Below are positions 53,128 to 60,423 of a stretch of DNA of 64,000 nucleotides, piece after piece. The translations under genes and the position numbers were made by a program. The DNA comes from Limibacillus sp. (GTDB taxonomy: Bacteria > Pseudomonadota > Alphaproteobacteria > Kiloniellales > CECT-8803): contig JARRJC010000010.1 in the NCBI GenBank assembly GCA_037379885.1, forward strand, positions 1-64,000, written 5' to 3'. The number at the start of each line of letters is the position of its first letter. Position 1 is the first letter of the stretch. The notes beneath the pieces are model-generated. The model worked only from the letters and a program-made list of their open reading frames with translations, did not search any database and was not told the DNA's origin.

Positions 53128-54021
53128 TCACCGCGTGGGCGTCGGGACCTCGCCGGAGTAGTCGTAGAAGCCTCTGCCGGCCTTCTTGCCGACCCAGCCG
53201 GCCTCGACGTACTTCACCAGCAGCGGGCAGGGGCGGTACTTGGAGTCCGCAAGGCCCTCGTAGAGCACGTGCATGACGGCCAGACAGGTGTCCAGGCCGA
53301 TGAAGTCGGCCAGTTCCAGCGGGCCCATGGGGTGGTTCGCGCCCAGCTTCATGGCGGTGTCGATCGCCTCGACCGAGCCGACGCCCTCGTAGAGCGTGTA
53401 GACCGCCTCGTTGATCATCGGCAGCAGGATGCGGTTGACGATGAAGGCCGGGAAGTCCTCGGCGGCGACGGAGGTCTTGCCCAGGCGGTCGGTGAGCTGG
53501 CGGACCGAATCGAAGGTTTCCTCGTCGGTCGCGATGCCGCGGATCAGCTCCACCAGCTGCATGACCGGCACGGGGTTCATGAAGTGCATGCCCATGAAGC
53601 GACCGGGGCGGTCGGTGGTGGAGGCGAGGCGGGTAATGGAAATGGAGGAGGTGTTGGAGGCGATCAGCGCGTTTTCCCGCAGGTGGGGACAGAGCTGTTT
53701 GAAGATCGAGCGCTTGACCTCCTCGTTCTCCGTGGCCGCCTCGACCACGAAATCGCAGTCGGAGAAGATCTTGTAGTCGACCCCGGTCTGGATGCGCTTC
53801 AGGGCCGCGTCGCGGTCCTCCTGGCTCACCTTGCCGCGCTGGACCTGGCGGTCGATGTTGTGGGTCAGGTGCTCCAGGCCCTTCTGGATCTGCTCTTCCC
53901 CGATGTCGGAAAGGCGGACCTCCAGGCCTGCGAGGGCGCAGACATGCGCGATGCCGCTGCCCATCTGCCCGGCGCCGATCACGCCGATGGTGTTGATCTC
54001 AGGAAGGCTCGATTCACTCAT
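53128..54021 (-). CDS. hbd: 3-hydroxybutyryl-CoA dehydrogenase
   Basis: The 297-residue NAD(P)-dependent enzyme has the Rossmann motif IGVIGAGQMGSGIAHVCALAG. NTSSISITRLA and GMHFMNPVPVMQLVELI carry the catalytic His-Glu dyad, and the C-terminal helical domain has GANHPMGPLELADFIGLD. It interconverts acetoacetyl-CoA and 3-hydroxybutyryl-CoA. Standing downstream of etfAB and near ccr and ecm, it plausibly feeds crotonyl-CoA formation for the ethylmalonyl-CoA pathway or acts in butyrate metabolism; a crotonase is not in the window. Confidence 0.94.
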   Translation of the reverse strand: MSESSLPEINTIGVIGAGQMGSGIAHVCALAGLEVRLSDIGEEQIQKGLEHLTHNIDRQVQRGKVSQEDRDAALKRIQTGVDYKIFSDCDFVVEAATENEEVKRSIFKQLCPHLRENALIASNTSSISITRLASTTDRPGRFMGMHFMNPVPVMQLVELIRGIATDEETFDSVRQLTDRLGKTSVAAEDFPAFIVNRILLPMINEAVYTLYEGVGSVEAIDTAMKLGANHPMGPLELADFIGLDTCLAVMHVLYEGLADSKYRPCPLLVKYVEAGWVGKKAGRGFYDYSGEVPTPTR

Positions 54022-54100
54022 TTTTCATCCACCGCTTTGGGTCTTGTTATTGGTTTTCTTCAGGTTCGTTCTGGCGTGGGAGCCCTGGGCCCCCAGAATT

Positions 54101-54127
54101 CCCCGGAGGCGCTGAGGGCCTCCGGGG
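54101..54127 (-). terminator. Strong hairpin between etfA and hbd
   Basis: CCCCGGAGGC (54101-54110) pairs perfectly with GCCTCCGGGG (54118-54127), loop 7 bases. The flanking sequence is only weakly T-rich in the direction of etfA transcription (AATTCT), so it may terminate, attenuate or protect the etfBA mRNA and reduce read-through into hbd. Confidence 0.5.
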
Positions 54128-54162
54128 GGTCTTGGATCGTGCTGGTCCGGACAGGCTAAGGC

Positions 54163-55107
54163 TTAAAAGCCCGCCTTGCCCAGTTCTTCCTCCAGTTCCG
54201 GCACCGCCTGGAACAGGTCGGCGACCAGGCCGTAGTCGGCCACCTGGAAGATCGGCGCTTCGTCGTCCTTGTTGATGGCGACGATCACCTTGGAGTCCTT
54301 CATGCCGGCCAGATGCTGGATCGCACCGGAAATGCCGACCGCGATGTAGAGGTCTGGCGCGACCACCTTGCCGGTCTGGCCGACCTGATAGTCGTTGGGC
54401 ACGAAACCGGCGTCGACCGCGGCGCGGCTGGCGCCGACGGCGGCGTTCAGCTTGTCGGCGATCTTCTCCAGCATGGCGAAGTTGTCGCCCGACTGCATGC
54501 CGCGCCCGCCCGAGATCACGATCTTCGCGGTGGTCAGCTCGGGCCGCTCGGACTTGGTCAGTTCCTGGCCCTTGAAGTCCACCAGGGACTGGGCCTCGGC
54601 CGCCGAACCATCCTCGACCGCTGCGCTGCCGCCCTCGGCGGCAACCGCCTCGAAGGAGGTGGAGCGCACGGTGATCAGCTTCACCGAATCGCCGGACTGC
54701 ACGGTCGCCATGGCGTTGCCGGCGTAGATCGGGCGCACGAAGGTGTCCGCGCTCTCGACCCCGGAGATGTCGGAGATCTGCTGGACGTCCAGCAGGGCGG
54801 CCGCGCGCGGCAGCACGTTCTTGCCGAAGGTCGTGGCCGGGGCCAGGACGTGGCTGTAGTCGCCCGCCATCTTCACCAGCAGCGGCGCGATCGCCTCGGC
54901 CACCGAATGGGCGTAGGCCGCGTCGTCGACCTTGATGACCTTGGCGACGCCCTCGGCCTTCGCGGCCTCCTCGGCGACGCCGCCGACGCCTTCACCGGCG
55001 ACCAGGACGTGGATGTCGCCGCCGATTTCCTTGGCGGCGCCCAGGGTGTTGAGCGTGGCCGGCGCCAGCGCCTGACCGTCGTGCTCTGCGAGAACAAGAA
55101 TCGACAT
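54163..55107 (-). CDS. etfA: Electron transfer flavoprotein subunit alpha
   Basis: The 314-residue subunit has the N-terminal domain ([31 protein letters not shown]) and the FAD-binding C-terminal domain with [61 protein letters not shown] is the diagnostic stretch of ETF alpha. ETF accepts electrons from acyl-CoA dehydrogenases such as the methylsuccinyl-CoA dehydrogenase at 57-58.8 kb and passes them to ETF-quinone oxidoreductase. It follows etfB by three bases. Confidence 0.97.
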   Translation of the reverse strand: MSILVLAEHDGQALAPATLNTLGAAKEIGGDIHVLVAGEGVGGVAEEAAKAEGVAKVIKVDDAAYAHSVAEAIAPLLVKMAGDYSHVLAPATTFGKNVLPRAAALLDVQQISDISGVESADTFVRPIYAGNAMATVQSGDSVKLITVRSTSFEAVAAEGGSAAVEDGSAAEAQSLVDFKGQELTKSERPELTTAKIVISGGRGMQSGDNFAMLEKIADKLNAAVGASRAAVDAGFVPNDYQVGQTGKVVAPDLYIAVGISGAIQHLAGMKDSKVIVAINKDDEAPIFQVADYGLVADLFQAVPELEEELGKAGF

Positions 55108-55110
55108 GGC

Positions 55111-55860
55111 TTAGATCACCTTCGCTTCGTTCTTCAGCTTGTCGACCAGTTCGCCGACGCTGCCGACCTTGACGCCCGCTTCACGCTTGGGCGGCTCGGT
55201 CACTTTCAGGACCTTGAGGCGCGGAGCCGTGTCCACGCCCAGGTCGCCCGGGGTCATGGTGTCGATCGGCTTCTTCTTGGCCTTCATGATGTTGGGGAGC
55301 GAGGCGTAGCGCGGCTCGTTGAGGCGCAGGTCCACGGAGATGACCGCGGGCATCTTGACCTCCAGGGTCTCCAGCCCGCCGTCGACTTCGCGGGTCACCT
55401 TGGCGCTGTCGCTGCCGACCTCCAGCTTGGAGGCGAAGGTGCCCTGGGCCCAGCCCAGGAGCGCGGCCAGCATCTGGCCGGTCTGGTTGGCGTCGTCGTC
55501 GATGGCCTGCTTGCCGCAGAGCACGAGGCCCGGGGCCTCCTTCTCGACCAGCGCCTTCAGCATCTTGGCGACGGCGAGCGGCTCCACCAGGTCGTCGGTC
55601 TGCACCAGGATGCCGCGGTCGGCGCCCATGGCGAGCGCGGTGCGGATCGTCTCCTGGGCCTGCTGCGGGCCGATGGAGACCGCGACGATCTCCTCGGCCT
55701 GGCCGGCCTCTTTCAGGCGGATGGCCTGCTCGACGGCGATTTCATCGAAGGGGTTCATGGCCATCTTGACGTTGGCCAGCTCAACGCCGGACTGGTCCGC
55801 CTTCACGCGAACCTTGACGTTGTAGTCGATCACCCGTTTGACCGGGACCAGAACTTTCAT
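55111..55860 (-). CDS. etfB: Electron transfer flavoprotein subunit beta
   Basis: The 249-residue subunit begins [51 protein letters not shown]. Near residue 185 it has [23 protein letters not shown], both typical of EtfB, which binds AMP. It forms the ETF heterodimer with EtfA and is the first gene of etfBA-(hbd). A promoter with good consensus lies about 185-212 bases upstream, leaving an unusually long 5' leader. Confidence 0.97.
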   Translation of the reverse strand: MKVLVPVKRVIDYNVKVRVKADQSGVELANVKMAMNPFDEIAVEQAIRLKEAGQAEEIVAVSIGPQQAQETIRTALAMGADRGILVQTDDLVEPLAVAKMLKALVEKEAPGLVLCGKQAIDDDANQTGQMLAALLGWAQGTFASKLEVGSDSAKVTREVDGGLETLEVKMPAVISVDLRLNEPRYASLPNIMKAKKKPIDTMTPGDLGVDTAPRLKVLKVTEPPKREAGVKVGSVGELVDKLKNEAKVI

Positions 55861-56043
55861 AGCGTTCCTCTCGCTTGGATCACGCTCGCCTCTGCCGGGC
55901 GGTGGCGCGGCTCGTCTTCTAGAGGTCTGTCACTGGAACGGCGGCCTGTTTCCGGCGCCTCCCCTCCCGGCTCTTTCGGGGGGCGGAGAGGGCTCGTCCC
56001 GGGTCGCGCGATCCGCTCATCTACCGCTCTATTTCGCGGTCGC

Positions 56044-56072
56044 ACATTAGTTCCACGAAAGAAGCAAGTCAA
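56044..56072 (-). promoter_or_regulatory. Probable etfBA promoter
   Basis: On the minus strand TTGACT (56067-56072), 17 bases, then TAATGT (56044-56049) matches the sigma-70 consensus well. The start would fall near 56037, about 175 bases before the etfB ATG at 55860. Confidence 0.6.
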
Positions 56073-56161
56073 TTGAGCGAAAAGCGCCGCCTCCTTAGCC
56101 AATCCCGCCAGATTTGGCCTTTGTTCGCGGGTGCAGCAATGGGCCGCAGGGGCGGGCATGT

Positions 56162-56197
56162 CCAGAGCGCACCCCAGAGCGTACCCAGGGCGTACCC
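56162..56197. repeat. Short imperfect tandem repeat after cobO
   Basis: Three units of CCAGAGCGCAC, CCAGAGCGTAC and CCAGGGCGTAC, each followed by CC or CCC, lie end to end just outside the cobO stop codon. No known element is recognised. Confidence 0.55.
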
Positions 56198-56212
56198 CGA
56201 ACGCGGCCCGGT

Positions 56213-56776
56213 TCAGCGGTTGGCGCCGGGCACCCAGAGCACGTCGGCCTCGCCCTTGCCGTTGGCGTGGCGGGCCATGACGAACAGCAGGTCGGAGAGG
56301 CGGTTGAGGTAGCGCACCACCTCGGGATTGATGGTCTCGCGGTCGGCGAGTTCCACCACCTCGCGCTCGGCCCGGCGCGTGACCGTGCAGGCGTGGTGCA
56401 GGTGCGCAGCAGCCGCATTGCCGCCGCGCAGGATGAAGGACTTGAGCGGCTTCAGGTCGGCGTTCAGGCGGTCGATTTCCTTCTCCAGGCGCTCGACCTG
56501 GGCCGCCTCGACGCGCAGCGGCGGATACTCCGGCTTCTCGACCTCGGGCGTGCAGAGGTCCGCGCCCAGGTCGAAAAGGTCGTTCTGCACCCGCTCCAGC
56601 ACCGAGTCATGGTCGCCGTCGGTGTGCAGGCGCGCCAGGCCCAGGACGGCGTTGGCCTCGTCCACCGTGCCGTAGGCGGCGATGCGCAGGTCGTACTTGG
56701 CGCGCCGCTCGCCGGAGCCGAGCGAGGTCTTTCCCTTGTCGCCGCCGCGCGTGTAGATGCGGGTGAGCTGAACCAT
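56213..56776 (-). CDS. cobO: Cob(I)yrinic acid a,c-diamide adenosyltransferase (PduO type)
   Basis: The 187-residue ATP:corrinoid adenosyltransferase has the PduO-type ATP-binding N-terminus TRIYTRGGDKGKTSLGSGERRAKYDLRIAAYGTVDEANAVLG and the C-terminal TRRAEREVVELADRETINPEVVRYLNRLSDLLFVMAR. It makes adenosylcobalamin, the cofactor of both ethylmalonyl-CoA mutase (60.4 kb) and the class II ribonucleotide reductase (37.8 kb). The symbol is used for function; the fold is the PduO rather than the CobA/CobO P-loop type. It lies directly downstream of the twin-TM gene. Confidence 0.93.
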   Translation of the reverse strand: MVQLTRIYTRGGDKGKTSLGSGERRAKYDLRIAAYGTVDEANAVLGLARLHTDGDHDSVLERVQNDLFDLGADLCTPEVEKPEYPPLRVEAAQVERLEKEIDRLNADLKPLKSFILRGGNAAAAHLHHACTVTRRAEREVVELADRETINPEVVRYLNRLSDLLFVMARHANGKGEADVLWVPGANR

Positions 56777-56816
56777 CGAGGGGCCCTCTCGTTTCGGGGT
56801 TGCTGCTTTCGGGGCG

Positions 56817-57011
56817 TTACTTGCCGATCAACAGCGCCAGGACCAGCAGCCCCAGCGTCACGCCCTGCGAGATGACCCGCGCGCGCATCAGCTTGTTGCC
56901 CCACTTGTCGTTAACCGGCCCGCCCTTGGCCATGACCACCACGCCCGCCATCAAAATGGCCAGCGTGACGAAAAGCGCAATACCGACAAGAACGAAAATG
57001 AACGTCTGCAT
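56817..57011 (-). CDS. Twin transmembrane (HIG1-like) small protein
   Basis: The 64-residue protein has two hydrophobic helices, TFIFVLVGIALFVTLAILMAGVVVMA and VISQGVTLGLLVLALLIGK. They are joined by a short polar loop GGPVNDKWGNKLMRAR, the usual form of alphaproteobacterial twin-transmembrane proteins related to HIG1. HIG1 proteins associate with cytochrome oxidase; that role is only suggestive here. Position 40 bases upstream of cobO is a recurrent arrangement in this class. ATG 57011 is preferred to the GTG at 57020. Confidence 0.8.
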   Translation of the reverse strand: MQTFIFVLVGIALFVTLAILMAGVVVMAKGGPVNDKWGNKLMRARVISQGVTLGLLVLALLIGK

Positions 57012-57055
57012 GGCGGGCACATATAGCGCGGGTCAGGAGGCGGGGCTAGGGGGAT

Positions 57056-58753
57056 TCAATTCCGTCCAGGCGCCAGCAGCCCGCGCGTGATCACCTGGGC
57101 CTGAATCTCGGCGGCGCCTTCGAAGATGTTGAGGATGCGGGCGTCGCAGAGGACGCGGGAGATTTCGTATTCCTGGGCGTAGCCGTTGCCGCCGTGGATC
57201 TGGAGCGCATTGTCGGCGTTGGACCAGGCGACGCGCGCGCCCAGGAGCTTCGCCATGCCCGCCTCGATATCGCAGCGCCGGTCGGAGTCCTTCTCGCGCG
57301 CCGAGAAGAGGGTCAGCTGGCGGGCGATCATGGTCTCGACCGCCATCCAGGCGAGCTTGCCGGAGACGCGGGGAAAGCCGTAGATCGCCTTGCCGAACTG
57401 CTGGCGCTCGCGCGCGTACTTGAGGCCGATCTCCATCGCCGACTGCGCCACGCCGACGGCGCGCGCGGCCGTCTGGATGCGCGCGGACTCGAAGGTCGCC
57501 ATGAGCTGCTTGAAGCCCTGGCCCTCCTCCCCGCCCAGCAGGTTCTCGGCCTTCACCTCGAAGCCGTCGAAGGCCAGTTCGTATTCCTTCATGCCCCGGT
57601 AGCCCAGGACCTCGATCTCGCCGCCGGTCATGCCCTCGGCGGGGAAGGGCTCGGCCTCGGTTCCGCGCGGCTTTTCGGCCAGGAACATGGAAAGGCCCTT
57701 GTAGCCCTTCTCCTCCGGGTTGGTGCGCGCCAGCAGCGTCATGACGTCGGAGCGCGCGGCGTGGGTGATCCAGGTCTTGTTGCCGGTGATCTTGTAGGTC
57801 GCCCCGTCCTTGACCGCGCGGGTCCTGAGCGAGCCGAGGTCGGAGCCGGTGTTGGGCTCGGTGAAGACCGCCGTCGGCAGGATCTCGCCCGAGGCGATCC
57901 GGGGCAGCCATTTCTCCTTCTGCTCGGGCGTGCCGCCCAGGCGGATCAACTCGGCGGCGATCTCCGAGCGGGTGCCGAGAGAGCCGAGGCCGATGTAGCC
58001 GCGCGAGAGTTCTTCCGTCACCACGCACATGGCCGTCTTGCCCATGCCGAGGCCGCCCCACTCCTCGGGCACGGTCAGGCCGAAGACGCCCAGTTCGGCC
58101 AGCTCCTGGATCACCTCGATGGGGATCAGCTCGTCCTTCAGGTGCCACTGGTGGGCGGCCTCGCGGTGTTCCTCGGCGATGCGGCGGAACTGCTCGCGGA
58201 TCATCTCCAGCGTCTCGTCGTCGTAGGCGGGGTCGCCGAAGGATCCGCCCTCCAGCGCGTCGCCGATCAGCGCGGCCAGACGCTGGCGCAGCGCCGCCGT
58301 GTTGCCCTCGGCGCGCAGTTTGGCGACGGCGGGATCGGCGGCCAGCCGCTGGGCCGCGTCGCCTGCGCCCAGGTCCTGCGGGCGCAGCACCTCGACCTGA
58401 CTCAAGGCAATGCCGCCCAGCATCTGGCTTAGATACTCGCCGTAGGCCGCCTGGAGCATCAGCGCCTCGCGCTCGCCCAGCTTGCCCGCGGCCTCCAGCC
58501 GCTGGGCCCAGTGCAGCATCTCGCGCAGCGCGGCCACGTAGGTCGCGAGCCAGGCATAGCCGTGGCCGGCGAACTGCTCGGCCTCGAACAGCGCGGGATC
58601 GACCTTGCCGGCGGGCGCCACCTTCGCCTTGACCCCGGCCTTGGCGGCCTCCTGATAGCTCTCGGCGGCGGCCAGCGCCTGGGCGCAGAGCGCCTGTAGC
58701 TCGGGCAGCAGGGGGCTCTCGTCGCTCGGGGTCTTGAGGAGGGCTTCGCTCAT
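57056..58753 (-). CDS. mcd: Methylsuccinyl-CoA dehydrogenase (acyl-CoA dehydrogenase family)
   Basis: The 565-residue flavoenzyme is longer than standard acyl-CoA dehydrogenases (about 390 residues), with an N-terminal helical extension of about 165 residues. Such an extension is known from methylsuccinyl-CoA dehydrogenase of the ethylmalonyl-CoA pathway. Core motifs are FGLTVPEEWGGLGMGK, LPTAVFTEPNTGSDLGSLRTRA, GNKTWITHAARSD and QIHGGNGYAQEYEISRVLCDARILNIFEGAAEIQ. It oxidises (2S)-methylsuccinyl-CoA to mesaconyl-CoA with ETF as acceptor. It is 11 bases downstream of ccr, supporting this assignment over generic beta-oxidation. ATG 58753 is preferred to a GTG at 58768. Confidence 0.9.
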   Translation of the reverse strand: MSEALLKTPSDESPLLPELQALCAQALAAAESYQEAAKAGVKAKVAPAGKVDPALFEAEQFAGHGYAWLATYVAALREMLHWAQRLEAAGKLGEREALMLQAAYGEYLSQMLGGIALSQVEVLRPQDLGAGDAAQRLAADPAVAKLRAEGNTAALRQRLAALIGDALEGGSFGDPAYDDETLEMIREQFRRIAEEHREAAHQWHLKDELIPIEVIQELAELGVFGLTVPEEWGGLGMGKTAMCVVTEELSRGYIGLGSLGTRSEIAAELIRLGGTPEQKEKWLPRIASGEILPTAVFTEPNTGSDLGSLRTRAVKDGATYKITGNKTWITHAARSDVMTLLARTNPEEKGYKGLSMFLAEKPRGTEAEPFPAEGMTGGEIEVLGYRGMKEYELAFDGFEVKAENLLGGEEGQGFKQLMATFESARIQTAARAVGVAQSAMEIGLKYARERQQFGKAIYGFPRVSGKLAWMAVETMIARQLTLFSAREKDSDRRCDIEAGMAKLLGARVAWSNADNALQIHGGNGYAQEYEISRVLCDARILNIFEGAAEIQAQVITRGLLAPGRN

Positions 58754-58764
58754 GGGGTCTCGCT

Positions 58765-60060
58765 TCACCTAACGGGGCTCTTGGTGGTCTTGTTTGCAGC
58801 GGCCATGTTTCCGGGCTTGTGCTGGTTGTTCCACATCTTCGTGTGCGCGCGCGGGATGTCGTCCCAGCCGAAGACTTCGGACATGCAGGGATCGATGCGG
58901 CGCTCGATCATCAGGTTGTTGGCCTGACTGGCCTGCATGAGGTTGGCGAAGTGGCTGCCCTGGACGCGCTTCTGGTGCATCCAGACGTAGCGGGCGTCGA
59001 AGGTGATGTTGTAGCCGGTCGTGCCCGCGCAGAAGACCACCATGCCGCCGCGCTTCACCACGAAGCAGGAGACCGGGAAAGTCGACTCGCCGGGATGCTC
59101 GAACACGAAGTCGACGTTGTTGCCCTTGCCGGTGATGTCCCAGATGGCCTTGCCGAACTTGCGGGTCTCGTCGAACCAGGTCTTGTACTCGTCCGTGTTG
59201 ACCGTGGGCATCTGGCCCCAGCAGTTGAAGTCCTTGCGGTTGATCACGCCCTTGGCGCCCATGGACATCACGAAGTCGCGCTTGGATTCATCGGAGATCA
59301 CGCCGATGGCGTTGGCGCCTGCCGTCGCGATCAGCTGGATCGCCATGGAGCCCAGGCCGCCCGAAGCGCCCCAGACCAGAACGTTGTGGCCGGGCCGCAG
59401 GATGTGCGGGCGGTGGCCGAACAGCATGCGGTAGGCGGTCGCCAGCGTCAGGGTGTAGCAGGCGCTCTCTTCCCAGGTCAGGTGCTTGGGGCGGGGCATC
59501 AGCTGCTGGGCCTGCACGCGGGTGAACTGCGCGAAGGAGCCGTCCGGCGTCTCGTAGCCCCAGATCCGCTGGGAGGGGCTGTTCATCGGGTCGCCGCCGT
59601 TGCACTCCTCGTCGTCGCCGTCGTCCTGGTTGCAGTGGATCACCACCTCGTCGCCGACCTTCCAGCGCTTCACCTTGTTGCCGACCGCCCAGATGATGCC
59701 GGAGGCGTCGGAACCCGCGATGTGGTAGTCGGCGCCGTGCACCTTGAAGACCGAGATGGGCTTGCCCAGGCCGGCCCAGACGCCGTTGTAGTTGACGCCG
59801 CCGGCCATCACCATGACCAGCACTTCGTTGGAGTCGATCGCCGGGGTCTCCAGGACCTCCAGCTGCATGGCCTCCTCCGGGGGGCCGTGACGCTCGGGGC
59901 GGATCGCCCAGGCGTACATCTGCTTGGGCACGTGGCCCAGCGGCGGAATCTCGCCGATCTCGTAAAGGTCCTTGCCCCCGGCCTGCTGCGTCGTCAAAGG
60001 CACGACGTTGTCGCCGTCCTGCGAAGGGCTCTGGGCTGCGTTGTTCGCGGTATCACTCAT
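58765..60060 (-). CDS. ccr: Crotonyl-CoA carboxylase/reductase
   Basis: The 431-residue medium-chain reductase-type enzyme carboxylates crotonyl-CoA to ethylmalonyl-CoA with NADPH and CO2, the key step of the ethylmalonyl-CoA pathway. Typical Ccr features are AGGVNYNGVWAGLGKPISVF near residue 88, the long insert CNQDDGDDEECNGGDPMNSPSQRIWGYETPDGSFAQF, the nucleotide fold WGASGGLGSMAIQLI and GWDDIPRAHTKMWNNQHKPGNM. The protein is divergent from ecm across a 363-base regulatory region and heads an operon with mcd. Confidence 0.97.
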   Translation of the reverse strand: MSDTANNAAQSPSQDGDNVVPLTTQQAGGKDLYEIGEIPPLGHVPKQMYAWAIRPERHGPPEEAMQLEVLETPAIDSNEVLVMVMAGGVNYNGVWAGLGKPISVFKVHGADYHIAGSDASGIIWAVGNKVKRWKVGDEVVIHCNQDDGDDEECNGGDPMNSPSQRIWGYETPDGSFAQFTRVQAQQLMPRPKHLTWEESACYTLTLATAYRMLFGHRPHILRPGHNVLVWGASGGLGSMAIQLIATAGANAIGVISDESKRDFVMSMGAKGVINRKDFNCWGQMPTVNTDEYKTWFDETRKFGKAIWDITGKGNNVDFVFEHPGESTFPVSCFVVKRGGMVVFCAGTTGYNITFDARYVWMHQKRVQGSHFANLMQASQANNLMIERRIDPCMSEVFGWDDIPRAHTKMWNNQHKPGNMAAANKTTKSPVR

Positions 60061-60423
60061 GGTCTCACTCTGGCTCCCTGGCGGTGCCGACTGCCGTCAG
60101 CGCTTGGGACCGGTCATCCTCGCGTCCGGTCCGGTGGTGGCGTTCCTCGTGCGTCTTCGTTCGGTCTTGTTCGTTTCTGGCTTTCGTTTCTAGCTTTCCC
60201 GGCCTTTCCGCCGCGCCGCTCTCGCGTTGCAGCAGGGTGGCTGGACCTGTCCGGCGGGAAAACCCTAGGCTTTCAGCCGGTTTTGCTTGACTCTTAGCGG
60301 CAGTTGATCTTGTTTGCAATGCACAAATGAGATTTTCTTTCTCCACGAAGCCGTGTTAGATAATTTTCGTACGCGGAATAAGGCGAAAATGTAAGGAACG
60401 TTCTAGCTAGGGACCAAGAGACC
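60061..60423. other. Divergent ccr/ecm control region
   Basis: These 363 bases carry no convincing gene. For ccr (minus strand), TTGCAA (60314-60319), 17 bases, TAAGAG (60291-60296) is a candidate promoter. The -35 is embedded in TTTGCAATGCACAAA (60313-60327), which has TTTG/CAAA ends. A GATAAT (60359-60364) could be a -10 for ecm. The region 60330-60420 is AT-richer than its surroundings. Confidence 0.5.
60291..60327 (-). promoter_or_regulatory. Candidate ccr promoter with palindromic box
   Basis: TTGCAA and TAAGAG are spaced 17 bases on the minus strand. The surrounding TTTGCAATGCACAAA shares a TTTGCAA half-site with boxes described for short-chain acyl-CoA regulators (PccR/RamB type) that control such pathways in relatives. 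The second half-site does not match well, so the regulator assignment is tentative. Confidence 0.35.

Larger units (their letters stand above)
55861..56212 (-). other. etfB upstream region and long leader
   Basis: These 352 bases contain no convincing gene. On the minus strand they hold the etfB promoter, then a GC-rich leader of about 175 bases with several possible stem-loops. Near the cobO end, 56162-56197 carries three imperfect copies of CCAGAGCGYACC at 12-13-base spacing, just after the cobO stop codon. Confidence 0.6.
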
